Positions 50,364 through 59,531 of a stretch of DNA of 64,000 nt are shown here, piece by piece; positions within the stretch are counted from its first letter, which is position 1, and each line of letters opens with the position of its first letter. This stretch comes from JBEVOS01 sp964563395 (GTDB lineage: Bacteria > Pseudomonadota > Alphaproteobacteria > Caulobacterales > Aquidulcibacteraceae). The notes below the pieces were generated by a model. That model did not search any database, was not told where the DNA came from, and saw only the letters and a list, made by a program, of their open reading frames with translations. The DNA lies in NCBI GenBank assembly GCA_964563395.1, contig CAZLWK010000006.1, positions 1 through 64,000 on the forward strand, read 5' to 3'. The position numbers and the translations under genes were made by a program.

Positions 50364-51172
50364 GGCGCGCTCCCACGCGGATCGAGCAGATCGCGCAAGC
50401 CGTCGCCCAAGAGCGTCAAGCCAAGCACGGTGGCGAAGATCGCGAGGCCCGGCGCGACGGCGAGCCAGGGCGCCAAAAAAACGAAGGTCTGCGATTCCGC
50501 GAGCATGCGGCCCCACGAGGCCGCGGGCGGCTGCACCCCAAGTCCGACATAGGACAGCGCCGCCTCCGCCAATATGGCGAGCGCGAACTGGATCGTCGCC
50601 TGCACGACCAATTGGTCGAGCAGGTTCGGGAGAATGTGTTGAACGGCTATGCGTGCGCGGCTTTTGCCCGCCGCGCGCGCGGCGAGCACGAAATCGCGCG
50701 TGAGCAGCGTCATGGCCGAACCGCGCACGACGCGCGCGAACACCGGCGCGGAAAACACCCCGATCGCGATGACGGCGTTCGCGCCGCTGGGACCGAGCGT
50801 GGCGGCGAGCAAAATCGCCAGGAGAAGCGCGGGAAAGGCGAACACGAGGTCCCCGCCGCGCATCACCACATCGTCGAACAAACCGCCAATGGAAGCCGCC
50901 GCGAGGCCAAGCGGCGCACCGATTCCAACGCCGATGACAAGCGCCGCGAGCGCAACGCCGATGGAGCTGCGCGCGCCGGCGAGCGCCATCGAGAAAACGT
51001 CCCGCCCCAGATGATCCGTGCCGAGCCAATGCGCGGGAGACGGCGCCTGCAGGCGCGCGCCAATATCGATCGCGGCCACGTCATGCGGCGTCCACACCAG
51101 CGATAAGCCAGCGGCCGCCAGCGCCGCGCCAACCAGCACAACGCCAATCATCATGCCAAGTGGCGCCTTCAT
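50360..51172 (-). CDS. Peptide-type ABC transporter permease, DppC-like
   Basis: A 270-aa inner-membrane permease with about six helices. HWLGTDHLGRDVFS near residue 50 is the hallmark of DppC/OppC proteins. The coupling loop appears as AARAAGKSRARIAVQHILPN. It overlaps both neighbours by 4 bases and pairs with the 51169 permease. Confidence 0.91.
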   Translation of the reverse strand: MKAPLGMMIGVVLVGAALAAAGLSLVWTPHDVAAIDIGARLQAPSPAHWLGTDHLGRDVFSMALAGARSSIGVALAALVIGVGIGAPLGLAAASIGGLFDDVVMRGGDLVFAFPALLLAILLAATLGPSGANAVIAIGVFSAPVFARVVRGSAMTLLTRDFVLAARAAGKSRARIAVQHILPNLLDQLVVQATIQFALAILAEAALSYVGLGVQPPAASWGRMLAESQTFVFLAPWLAVAPGLAIFATVLGLTLLGDGLRDLLDPRGSAP

Positions 51173-52122
51173 GCCGCGTTCCTCCGGCGCAAGCGCGGAT
51201 CGGCCGCCACATAAAGCAAGTCGACGACGAACGAGACCGCGATCACCGCGAAGACGAGCAGGAGCGCCACCCCCCGCACGACGATCAGATCGCGTTGTTC
51301 GATCGCTTGCAGCACGAGCCGCCCCAGACCCGGAAGATAGAACACATTCTCAATGATCACGGCGCCGGCGAGCAGAAAGGAGAATTGCAGTCCCAAAATA
51401 GTCAGCACCGGAATGAGCGCGTTGGGCAGAGCATGGTGCGTGAGTGCGCGCCATGCGCTGGCGCCTTTCGCGCGCGCGGTGCGCATATAATCCTCCCGCA
51501 TCGCCTCAAGCAGGGCGGCCCGCGTCACCCGTGTCAGCACCGCCGCTTGCGGCAAGGCGAGTGCGATCGTGGGCAAGATCAGCGCGCTCAGCGCCGGGCC
51601 CAAACCCGCATCCCATCCTGGAAAGCCGCCCGCGGAAAACCATCTCAGGCTCGTCGCGAACACGAACGCGAGCAGGATCGCGAGCCAGAAATTCGGCAAG
51701 GCGATCCCGATTTGCGCCGCGCCGAGCACGATCGTTTCGCCCGCGCGCCCGCGTTGAGACGCGGCGAGCAGGCCCGCACCCAGCGCGATCGCGGTGGAAA
51801 GGCAAAGCGCCATCAACGCCAATGGCAGGGAAAGCGCCGCGCGCTCCGCGATCAGTTCGGACACTGGCGTTCGATACGTATAGCTGACGCCCAGATCGCC
51901 CGTCAGCGCCCCGCCGAGCCAGGCGAGATAGCGAGCAAGAGCGGGCTGACCGAGGCCAAGCTCGGCCCGCAGCGCCGCGAGCGTCGCAGGATCGGCGTTG
52001 AGCCCCAGCATGTAGGCGGCCGGATCGCCGGGCAAGGCATCGATCGCGAAAAAAATGATCGCGCTGGCAATCAGCAGCGTTCCCGCCATCAAGGCGGCGC
52101 GGCGCGCGAGCACAGCGATCAT
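51169..52122 (-). CDS. Peptide-type ABC transporter permease, DppB-like
   Basis: A 317-aa permease with an N-terminal helix and five more. DALPGDPAAYMLG and the YLAWLGGALTGDLGVSY block match DppB/OppB. The coupling loop is RTARAKGASAWRALTHHALPNAL. The ATG at 52122 overlaps the binding-protein stop (ATGA). Confidence 0.91.
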   Translation of the reverse strand: MIAVLARRAALMAGTLLIASAIIFFAIDALPGDPAAYMLGLNADPATLAALRAELGLGQPALARYLAWLGGALTGDLGVSYTYRTPVSELIAERAALSLPLALMALCLSTAIALGAGLLAASQRGRAGETIVLGAAQIGIALPNFWLAILLAFVFATSLRWFSAGGFPGWDAGLGPALSALILPTIALALPQAAVLTRVTRAALLEAMREDYMRTARAKGASAWRALTHHALPNALIPVLTILGLQFSFLLAGAVIIENVFYLPGLGRLVLQAIEQRDLIVVRGVALLLVFAVIAVSFVVDLLYVAADPRLRRRNAA

Positions 52123-53612
52123 GGCGCCGCCCAATGCGCGGCGGTGAGATCATTGGCCTGAACCGGCGCATCGCGCCACACGCCTTCGATTTCGCTGCGC
52201 CAGACGCCAATCTTGGGAAAGGCGAAGAGAAAGACATTGACGCAGTCTTCAGCGATGCGGCGCTGCGCAGCCGCAAGCGCGGCGAACAGGGCGGCTTCAT
52301 TCCGCGCCGAATCCACATCGCTCATGATCGACTTGAAGGCGTCCGACCGATAGCCGAAATAATAATCGTCGCGCGCATAGATGCCGATATCGAGCGGCTC
52401 GGTGTGCGCGACGATCGTCAGATCGAAATTCTTGTTCGCGAACACTTGCTCGAGCCATTGCGCCCATTCGATGTTCTCGATGCGCGGCTCGACGCCGACC
52501 GCGCGAAGCTGCGCGGCGATGATTTCGCCGCCGCGCCGCGCATACGTCGTGGGCGGCAACTTCAGGGTGGGGCGTAGATTGCTCACGCCCGCTTCAGCCA
52601 ACAGGGCGCGCGCGCGTGGCGGGTCGTAAGGATAGAGGTCGGCTAAATCCACATAAGCCGGATGCTGCGGCGTGAAATGGCTGCCGATCGGCGCGCCGTA
52701 GCCGAACATGGCGCCGTCTATGACGGCGCGTCGATCGACGGCGTGCGCCATGGCGCGGCGCACGCGCACATCGTCGAACGGCGCCTTTTGATTGTTGATC
52801 GCGAGGATCGTCTCCCCTTCGCTCGCGCCGACAGCGATGCGAAAGCGAGAATCGCGCGCGATTTGCGGCAAGAGTTCCGGCGCGGGAAAATCGGGAAAAC
52901 CGTCAATATCGCCGGCCAGCAATGATGCGAACGCGGCCGATGCGTCCGGCACGATCGTGAATCGCGCGCCGTCCAGCGCCGCCGGGGCGCCCCAATACGC
53001 GGTGTTGCGCTGGAGAGATACGAACGCGCCCTTGGCCCAGCGATCGAACCGGAACGGCCCGGTGCCGATCGGGTTCGTGGCGTTCGTCTCCGCGCTCGGC
53101 GGCGAGACCATCACTGCGTCTCCCCATCCGAGATTGAACAGAAAACCGCTAGCGGGCCTTGCAAGGTCTATTCGCACGCGCAGAGGATCGAGCGCCGCGA
53201 TCTCCTGAATCGGTGCGAACAATTCTTTCTGCGCATTCGCCGAATCCGGCGCGCGCGCGCGGTTGAGTGTAAACACTACATCGTCGGCGGTGAATTGCGC
53301 GCCGTCATGGAAACGCACGCCCTCGCGCAAATGAAAGAGGTAGCTTCGTCCGCTGCGGTCCGTCTCCCAATGCGAGGCGAGCGCGGGGCGCACCGCCCCA
53401 TCGGGGCCGATACGGGTGAGCCCTTCGAACACGTTGGCATAGACGATTTCATCGATCGCGGCGGCGGCGCCGGCCGTTGGATCGAGATTGGGCGGCTCCA
53501 GCCCAATGCCGATGCGCAAAATGTTCGCGCGCTCTCCGGCTCGCGCGCCGCACCCCGCCACGAGCCCGGCGCCGGCGAGAGCAACAGCGCGCCGCGTGAG
53601 ACGAAAGCTCAT
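52119..53612 (-). CDS. Peptide-type ABC transporter substrate-binding lipoprotein
   Basis: A 497-aa family 5 binding protein. The leader has twin arginines (LTRRAVALAG) and a lipobox ending at Cys21 (LVAGC), so it is a lipoprotein in the periplasm. The body contains NLDPTAGAAAAIDEIVYANVFEGL, GVRFHDGAQFTADDVVFTL and NPIGTGPFRF, typical of DppA/NikA-like receptors. The ligand may be a peptide, an amide or another hydrophilic compound; the adjacent M20 hydrolase gives the best hint. Confidence 0.9.
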   Translation of the reverse strand: MSFRLTRRAVALAGAGLVAGCGARAGERANILRIGIGLEPPNLDPTAGAAAAIDEIVYANVFEGLTRIGPDGAVRPALASHWETDRSGRSYLFHLREGVRFHDGAQFTADDVVFTLNRARAPDSANAQKELFAPIQEIAALDPLRVRIDLARPASGFLFNLGWGDAVMVSPPSAETNATNPIGTGPFRFDRWAKGAFVSLQRNTAYWGAPAALDGARFTIVPDASAAFASLLAGDIDGFPDFPAPELLPQIARDSRFRIAVGASEGETILAINNQKAPFDDVRVRRAMAHAVDRRAVIDGAMFGYGAPIGSHFTPQHPAYVDLADLYPYDPPRARALLAEAGVSNLRPTLKLPPTTYARRGGEIIAAQLRAVGVEPRIENIEWAQWLEQVFANKNFDLTIVAHTEPLDIGIYARDDYYFGYRSDAFKSIMSDVDSARNEAALFAALAAAQRRIAEDCVNVFLFAFPKIGVWRSEIEGVWRDAPVQANDLTAAHWAAP

Positions 53613-54898
53613 ATCACGCCGAGAAGCCGCGCGGCTGTGCGCGCCATCACCTTCGCCGAAGCGACCAAATCGTCGATCTCGACATATTCATCGGGCTGGT
53701 GCGCGAGATCGAGAATGCCTGGACCATAGGCGATGCAATTCTTGAGCTTCCCGATGCGATCGACATGCTTTTGATCGTACGTGCCAGGCGAGCAGATGAA
53801 TTGCGGCGTGCGCTTCAGCACCCGCTCGATTGAACGCGCCGTCTCCGCCGCCACAGGCGCATCGCGCGAGGTCATCACCGGCGCCACCTCGAACAAATCG
53901 CGCATGCTGTAGCGGAAATCGGGGCGCTCGCGCGCGAGGCGCTCAAGCAGGCCGCGAACCTCGCCCTTGGCCTCATCCAAGGTCTCTTCGATCAACAGAC
54001 GCCGATCGATCACCATCCGCGCGGAATCGGCGACGACGGGCGAGGGCAAGGCCCCTCCCTCCGGTTCGCGTTGGCCGCCATGCAGCGAATTGATGTTCAA
54101 GGTGGGCTGGCGCGCGCCCTCGGGCGCCACCGGCATATCGGTCCGCTTGGCGGCGAGACGCGGATAGAGATCGCGCTCCAACGCGCCCAGCACCGCGCCC
54201 ATGTGGCGCAGCGCACTATCGCCCAGGAACGGCATCGATCCATGCGCGATGCGGCCCTTGGTTTCGATCTCCGCCCACCAGACGCCGCGATGGCCGATGC
54301 ACACGCGGTCGACGTTCAGCGGCTCGGGAATGATGACGTGATCGACGCGCGGCGCGGAAAAGAAGCCGCGTTCGGCAAGATAGGCGACGCCTCCATAGCC
54401 GCCGCTCTCCTCATCCGCCGTGCCAGAAATCTCGAGCGCGCCCGGCAACGCGATTCCGCTGTCGAGCAGCGCCTCCACGGCGATTATGGACGCCGCGAGG
54501 CCCCCTTTCATGTCGCAGGCGCCGCGCCCATAGACGCGCCCTTCGCGGACGACGCCCGCGAACGGATCCATCGACCAGCCCTCTCCGGCCTCCACCACGT
54601 CGATGTGCGAATTGAAATGCACGCAAGGCCCCGCGCCCGCGCCCTCTCGCCGCGCGATCACGTTCATGCGCGGATAGGCGTCGCAATCCCCGGGCGCGCC
54701 TTCGGCCCGCACATAGAGGATGGAGAAGCCGCGCTTTCGCAGGCGCTCGCCAATAAGCTCGGCGCAAGGTGTGTAAAGATCGCCCGGCGGATTGATCGTC
54801 GGGATACGGATCAGGGCGCGGGTGAGCGCGACCACCTCATCGCGCCGCGCCTCGATCGCGGCGAACAGCCTCTCTTCGAACTCTTCAGAATGGGACAC
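53609..54898 (-). CDS. M20 family metallohydrolase (ArgE/DapE-like)
   Basis: A 429-aa zinc-dependent amidohydrolase. The metal sites are seen in HFNSHIDVV (His, with catalytic Asp), RGACDMKGG (Asp), and TADEESGGYGG (general-base Glu with metal Glu). The late His would be in DLAHQPDEYV. It removes an acyl or amino-acid group from an N-acylated or peptide substrate in the cytoplasm. It is the first gene of the operon, before the importer, so it likely processes the imported compound. Confidence 0.88.
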   Translation of the reverse strand: MSHSEEFEERLFAAIEARRDEVVALTRALIRIPTINPPGDLYTPCAELIGERLRKRGFSILYVRAEGAPGDCDAYPRMNVIARREGAGAGPCVHFNSHIDVVEAGEGWSMDPFAGVVREGRVYGRGACDMKGGLAASIIAVEALLDSGIALPGALEISGTADEESGGYGGVAYLAERGFFSAPRVDHVIIPEPLNVDRVCIGHRGVWWAEIETKGRIAHGSMPFLGDSALRHMGAVLGALERDLYPRLAAKRTDMPVAPEGARQPTLNINSLHGGQREPEGGALPSPVVADSARMVIDRRLLIEETLDEAKGEVRGLLERLARERPDFRYSMRDLFEVAPVMTSRDAPVAAETARSIERVLKRTPQFICSPGTYDQKHVDRIGKLKNCIAYGPGILDLAHQPDEYVEIDDLVASAKVMARTAARLLGVI

Positions 54899-54988
54899 GT
54901 GCGCTTCGCCTCAATGCGGCGCGATCCTGATGCGCGCGGCGCGGCTGTCAACCTTAAGGGAGGCGGCGCGGGATTTCGCCGCGTCGCC

Positions 54989-55423
54989 TCAATGGACGTT
55001 GGCGCGCAGGCGCTTCGCCAGAAGCGCGAGCAGCGCCTCGTTGTTCATCACGCCCGCGCTGTCCAGCAGCTTCAAGCCCGCGAGCAGCGCGGCCTTGTTG
55101 TTCGCGTAGCCGCCGCGATCGCGCACGCGCTGCAGCAGCGCGGCCTGCGGCGGCGAAAGATTCAGGCTCACGGACCTTGTATCTTCCGGCTCGTGCGCGT
55201 CGGCGCATGCGCTTTCGGCGCTTTCCTCCGTCGCGCTCTCGCCGGCGTCAAAGACGGTGGCTTCGCGATAGACGTGCTTCTTTTGGTCCCAAACGCCGTC
55301 CGTGCGCGCGAAACGAAACACCCGCCGGTTCCAGATTATGGTTTCCGGCGGCTCGCCCTCCTCGATCGCCGCTTCCAGCGTATGGACCAGTCCGCCGCGT
55401 CTGCCTTCAAGCTTCAGGTTCAC
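54989..55423 (-). CDS. Hypothetical protein with ribbon-helix-helix-like C-terminal region
   Basis: A 144-aa protein of no clear family. The N-terminal half (residues 1-55) has WNRRVFRFAR and DGVWDQKKHVY. The middle is acidic, with many Glu and Ala. The C-terminal 55 residues contain SVSLNLSP, then a helix and a helix-turn (RGGYANNKAALLAGLKLL) that resemble a CopG/Arc-type DNA-binding fold. Regulatory function is only suggested. It is separated from the M20 gene by 90 bases. Confidence 0.6.
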   Translation of the reverse strand: MNLKLEGRRGGLVHTLEAAIEEGEPPETIIWNRRVFRFARTDGVWDQKKHVYREATVFDAGESATEESAESACADAHEPEDTRSVSLNLSPPQAALLQRVRDRGGYANNKAALLAGLKLLDSAGVMNNEALLALLAKRLRANVH

Positions 55424-55636
55424 GTGTCCACTCCGGCCGAGCCCCGACCCCGCCCCCCAATGTCAGGGCGCGGGCCGTTCCATGCAATCTCGACGCCGCG
55501 CCAGGCGCCCCATTCATGATCAATTGACCTTGATTGATGGAGGCCCCCGTGGACGGCGCCGGACGCCCCCAGTCCGCGCGCCCGATTGACGCTCGGCCGG
55601 CGCCGGTCCAGATGCTCCGCCAAGGAGATCGCCGCT

Positions 55637-56074
55637 TTGACCGTTGAACTCGCAGCAGCCCTCGTCGTCATCGCGCTGGGACTTCTTCAAGTGCTCTTGC
55701 AGGCGTCGGAATTTCGCCGCGTGCACGGCGTCGCTTACGCCAATACCGCCCAGGATTCGCCGTCCGCGAAGCCGGATTCGCTCCTCCTCGGCCGGCTGAC
55801 GCGCGCCCTGCGCAATCTGCACGAAACGCTGCCTTTCTTCCTGGGCGTGGCGATCATTCTGGCGCTGATGGACGTGAGCACGCCGGCGACGCGTTGGTCC
55901 GCCGTGATTTTCGCCGCCGCCCGTATCCTTTACCTGCCGCTCTACGCCCTCGGCGTGCCCTATCTGCGCGGCCTCGTCTGGACGATCTCTTTCGTCGCCT
56001 TGATCGTGATGGTGATCGCCGCGCTCGCGGCGGCGCCCTGGGCGGAGCTGACGGCTTTGGTCTCGCCGGCCTAG
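55637..56074 (+). CDS. MAPEG family membrane protein
   Basis: A 145-aa four-helix protein of the MAPEG group (glutathione-linked membrane enzymes and relatives). RALRNLHETLPFF carries the family Arg/Asn/Glu motif. The start is a TTG at 55637 with AAGGAG 11 bases upstream; this gives an N-terminal hydrophobic helix at once. It lies 36 bases before the Rrf2 gene. Catalytic activity in bacterial members is mostly unknown. Confidence 0.8.
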   Translation: MTVELAAALVVIALGLLQVLLQASEFRRVHGVAYANTAQDSPSAKPDSLLLGRLTRALRNLHETLPFFLGVAIILALMDVSTPATRWSAVIFAAARILYLPLYALGVPYLRGLVWTISFVALIVMVIAALAAAPWAELTALVSPA

Positions 56075-56110
56075 GCTTGCGGGGCCGGCCGTCGCGGTCG
56101 ACAAGAAGCG

Positions 56111-56572
56111 ATGCTGACAAGCAAGGCGAAATACGCCCTGAGGGCCATGGTCGATCTGGCGGCGCAGACCGGCGCCGGGCCACGCCGGCCGTTCTTCATC
56201 AGCGATATCGCGGCCCGTCAGGACATACCCCGGCGCTTCCTGGAGAACATCCTCCTGGAGCTGCGCAAGCATGGGCTTGTCGTCAGCCATCGGGGCAAGG
56301 CGGGCGGCTATGCGCTGGCGAAATCGCCCGATCTCATTACGTTCGCGGACATCATCCGAGCGATTGACGGCCCCCTCGCGCTGACGCCGTGCACGAGCCG
56401 CACCGCCTATCAACGCTGCGAGGATTGCAAGGACGAGGCGACCTGCGCGATCCGAAAGACCATGCTAAAGGTACGGGATTCCACGGCGATCATCCTTGAA
56501 GGCATGACCTTGTCCGAAGCCGCCGGCCTATCCGCCGCGTCCACGCCCGACCGACGCGCCCGCACGGACTAG
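56111..56572 (+). CDS. Rrf2 family transcriptional regulator with four cysteines
   Basis: A 153-aa Rrf2-type regulator. The winged HTH lies at residues 5-68 (KAKYALRAMVDLA; RFLENILLELRKHGLV; KAGGYALA). Cys94, Cys103, Cys106 and Cys112 form a C-x8-C-x2-C-x5-C array that could hold an iron-sulfur cluster, as in IscR, NsrR or RirA. The location just before the porin-sulfate importer genes suggests sulfur control, as CymR does in Bacillus. The exact signal is not known. Confidence 0.88.
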   Translation: MLTSKAKYALRAMVDLAAQTGAGPRRPFFISDIAARQDIPRRFLENILLELRKHGLVVSHRGKAGGYALAKSPDLITFADIIRAIDGPLALTPCTSRTAYQRCEDCKDEATCAIRKTMLKVRDSTAIILEGMTLSEAAGLSAASTPDRRARTD

Positions 56573-56644
56573 GACCGGCGCCGATCCTAAACATCGCCGT
56601 CGCAAATCTACATTGATCCGGTGAAGATTATAGTATTATCTGCC

Positions 56645-56730
56645 TCAGGCTGCGGCGACGCCGCGGACCTGGCCTGAAGCGCGACTCGTCCCGCGCGGGC
56701 CGACTTTCGCCGCCCCCAATGGGGGCGGCG
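56645..56730 (+). promoter_or_regulatory. Structured leader of the porin gene
   Basis: Three stem elements lie between the Rrf2 gene and the porin ATG (56754). The first is TCAGGC/GCCTGA (56645-56650 and 56672-56677) enclosing GCGGC-GAC-GCCGC. The second is the palindrome CCCGCGCGGG (56690-56699). The third is a perfect 10-bp hairpin with a 3-base loop (56708-56717 and 56721-56730), ending 23 bases before the start codon. No T-tract follows. A regulatory RNA or translation-control function is inferred. Confidence 0.5.
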
Positions 56731-56753
56731 AGTTCTTGCGAGGGGTTACGGGC

Positions 56754-58316
56754 ATGGTGACGTGGAGAACGGGCGCGATCTTGGGGGCGAGTTGGCTCGC
56801 GCTCGCGGGCGGCGCCGGCGCGCAAGAAGCGCCGACAACGCCGCTGACACAGGCGCAACGCGATGCGCTCATCACGCAATTGAGCGAGCGACTGACAGAA
56901 CTTGAAGCGCAGCTCGCGGATCTCAAGCAATCTTCAGCGGCCGAGGTCGCCGACGTGCGGCGCGTGCAGTCCGAAGGCGTGCAAGTCACCCTCGCGAACG
57001 GGCGCCCCACTTTCGCGACGGCGGATGGCGCCTTTCGCGCGTCAATACGCGGCCTCATTCAATTCGACGCGGCGACCTATCTCCAGGACGACGATCTCTC
57101 CGCCGACGCGGGCGTGCAGGATTTGAGTTCGGGGGCCAATTTCCGTCGCGCGCGCATCGGCGTTGAAGGCACGGCCTTCCGCAATTGGAACTATGCGATC
57201 ACCTACGAGGCTGGCGGCGCCGGCGTTGAATCGAGCGGCCTGCAACAGGCTTGGGTCGAATATGCGGGATGGAAGCCTTTCGGCTTGAGCGCGCCCGTTC
57301 GGCTGCGCCTCGGCGCCTTCGCGGTTGAGAACACGCTCGAGGGCGCGACCAACAATATCGATTCGCTCTTTCTTGAACGGGCTTCGATCGCGGAATTGGT
57401 GCGCGGCCAATGGGGCGGCGACGGGCGCAACGCCTTCGGGATCTTCGGCAATGGCGATCGCGTCAACGCATCGCTGATTCTGACGGGCGGGCTCCTGTCC
57501 AATGCGGACGTAGCGCCGAACACCGCCGGCGATGTGACCGATGGCGTCGACTATGTCGGTGCCGGCGGCGCCAATGACGAAGGCTGGGGCTATGTGGCGC
57601 GGGTCGGCGCCCTGGCGCTGCGCGGCGAGAATTCGGGCCTGCATGTGGGCGTGAATTATTCGGAGAGCGTGCAGCTCGGTGATTCTTCGATCTCAGGGCA
57701 GGCGAATGTGATCCGCCTGCGCGAGCGGCCGGAATTGCGCGTCGATGCGCAGAACGGAACCTTTCCCAGCGGCGCCGGCAGCGCCCGTCTTGTAGACACC
57801 GGCAATCTCAGCGCATCGGGTGCGTCCGCTTACGGTCTCGAACTCGGCGGCCAATGGCGCAATCTTTATTTCGCGACCGAGTGGCTCGGCATCGACGTTG
57901 ACCGCCCCGGCGCGCTCAACGATCCGTCCTTCAGCGGCTGGTACATTCAAGGCGCGTGGACGCTCACCGGCGAACAGCATAAATGGAACGCCGCCAGCGG
58001 CGGTTTCGGCGGAATTCGTCCAGCAAACGCGTTCAATCCTGGCCAAGGGCATTGGGGCGCGTGGGAGCTCGCCGCGCGCTACAGCGTGCTCGACCTAAAT
58101 GACGGCGAGGGCGCGGCCGGCCTTCCCACGCCCAGCGGCGGCGTTCGCGGCGGCGAACAGACGATCACCACGCTCGGGCTGAATTGGTATCCCAACAGCG
58201 TCATCCGTTTCCTGCTCGATCTGCAGGACGTGGAGATCGATCGCCTGAACAGCAGCGGCGTGCAGATCGGTCAAGATTATCAAGCGATCGCGCTGCGCTC
58301 GCAGGTTTCCTTCTGA
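56754..58316 (+). CDS. OprO/OprP-type porin
   Basis: A 520-aa outer-membrane porin of the phosphate-selective O/P family. The leader (1-23) ends GAGAQ; a short coiled-coil segment follows (LTQAQRDALITQLSERLTELEAQL read over residues 31-54, broken by Gln). The barrel contains FRRARIGVEGTAFRNWNYAITYE and the terminal NSVIRFLLDLQDVEIDR, and ends in Phe. Despite the family name, its position directly before the sulfate-binding protein gene (24 bases) suggests uptake of sulfate or sulfonate anions. Confidence 0.87.
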   Translation: MVTWRTGAILGASWLALAGGAGAQEAPTTPLTQAQRDALITQLSERLTELEAQLADLKQSSAAEVADVRRVQSEGVQVTLANGRPTFATADGAFRASIRGLIQFDAATYLQDDDLSADAGVQDLSSGANFRRARIGVEGTAFRNWNYAITYEAGGAGVESSGLQQAWVEYAGWKPFGLSAPVRLRLGAFAVENTLEGATNNIDSLFLERASIAELVRGQWGGDGRNAFGIFGNGDRVNASLILTGGLLSNADVAPNTAGDVTDGVDYVGAGGANDEGWGYVARVGALALRGENSGLHVGVNYSESVQLGDSSISGQANVIRLRERPELRVDAQNGTFPSGAGSARLVDTGNLSASGASAYGLELGGQWRNLYFATEWLGIDVDRPGALNDPSFSGWYIQGAWTLTGEQHKWNAASGGFGGIRPANAFNPGQGHWGAWELAARYSVLDLNDGEGAAGLPTPSGGVRGGEQTITTLGLNWYPNSVIRFLLDLQDVEIDRLNSSGVQIGQDYQAIALRSQVSF

Positions 58317-58339
58317 TCGCGGCCCTTGGAGCAACAACG

Positions 58340-59377
58340 ATGTCAAAGAACAACCTTACGCGGCGTGGCTTCACACTCGCCGCCGGCGCCACGGCGGGGG
58401 CGGCTGCGCTCGGCGCGGACGCCTTCGCGCAAGCCGGTCGCGCGGTGGAATTGCTCAACGTGTCGTACGATCCCACGCGCGAATTTTACGAGCAATTCAA
58501 CCCGCTGTTCGCGGCGGAATGGGCGCGCACGCACAACGGGCAGCAGGTGCGCGTCGCGCAATCGCATGGCGGCTCGGGCCGGCAAGCGCGCTCCGTCATC
58601 GACGGCATTCGCGCCGATGTAGTAACCCTCGCGGTGGGCTTCGACATCGATCAGATCGCCCAACGCGGCCTCATCGCGCGCAATTGGCAGACGCGCCTGC
58701 CTGACAATAGTGCGCCTTATACCTCGACGATGATCTTCCTGGTGCGGCGCGGCAATCCGTGGCGCATCCGGGACTGGAACGATCTCACGCGCCAGGGGAT
58801 CAGCGTGGTGACGCCCAATCCCAAAACCTCGGGCGGCGCGCGCTGGAATTATCTCGCGGCCTGGGCCTATGCCCTGCGACAGCCGGGCGGCACGGCCGCG
58901 ACGGCGCAAGCCTTCGTGCAACGTCTCTACCGCAACGTTCCGGTGCTCGACACCGGCGCGCGCGGCTCGACCACGACGTTCGCGCAGCGCCGCATCGGCG
59001 ACGTGCTGATCACCTGGGAGAATGAAGCGCATCTGGCGCTCGCCGAATTCGGCGCGAACAATTTCCAGATCGTCTATCCCTCCTTCAGCATCCTCGCCGA
59101 ACCCTCCGTGGCGGTCGTGGACCGCGTGGTCGACCGCAAGGGCACACGCGCCGTGGCGGAAGCCTATCTGCGCTACCTCTATTCGGAGGCGGGCCAAGAC
59201 CTGGCGGCGCGCAATCATTATCGGCCGCGCAACGCCGCGGTGCTGGCGCGCTACCGGGCCAATTTCCCGAACATCCAATTGACGACGATCGCGGAAACTT
59301 TCGGCTCGTGGGCCGAGGTGACGCGCACGCATTTCGCGGACGGCGCCATTTTCGATCAAATCAGCCGGCGCGGCTAA
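58340..59377 (+). CDS. sbp: Sulfate ABC transporter substrate-binding protein
   Basis: A 345-aa periplasmic binding protein. The N terminus has a twin-arginine-type signal (TRRGFTLAAGAT), which is less common for this family, ending near AFAQA. The mature part begins LLNVSYDPTREFYEQFN and has QSHGGSGRQARSVIDG, both signatures of sulfate/thiosulfate-binding proteins (Sbp/CysP). The late ARNHYRPRN block is also conserved. It is the first gene of the importer. Confidence 0.92.
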   Translation: MSKNNLTRRGFTLAAGATAGAAALGADAFAQAGRAVELLNVSYDPTREFYEQFNPLFAAEWARTHNGQQVRVAQSHGGSGRQARSVIDGIRADVVTLAVGFDIDQIAQRGLIARNWQTRLPDNSAPYTSTMIFLVRRGNPWRIRDWNDLTRQGISVVTPNPKTSGGARWNYLAAWAYALRQPGGTAATAQAFVQRLYRNVPVLDTGARGSTTTFAQRRIGDVLITWENEAHLALAEFGANNFQIVYPSFSILAEPSVAVVDRVVDRKGTRAVAEAYLRYLYSEAGQDLAARNHYRPRNAAVLARYRANFPNIQLTTIAETFGSWAEVTRTHFADGAIFDQISRRG

Positions 59378-59531
59378 GACGAGGAGAAGCCCTAAAGCCA
59401 GCGGCGCCTTTACTCTATTGACCTTGTGAACATAGTGAGGCGGTATGCCCTTGCCGATAGGGAGGCAGGGGCATGCCGCGCTCGAGAGTTACGACGTCCA
59501 TCCGGCCCCGGCAGAGGGGGCGGCGCGCGCC

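Noticed and set aside
50364..51029. N-terminal extension of the double ABC ATPase frame
   Set aside because: The extra 222 residues lie opposite permease coding sequence in another frame, with no homology; the ATG at 50363 begins exactly at the ABC domain.
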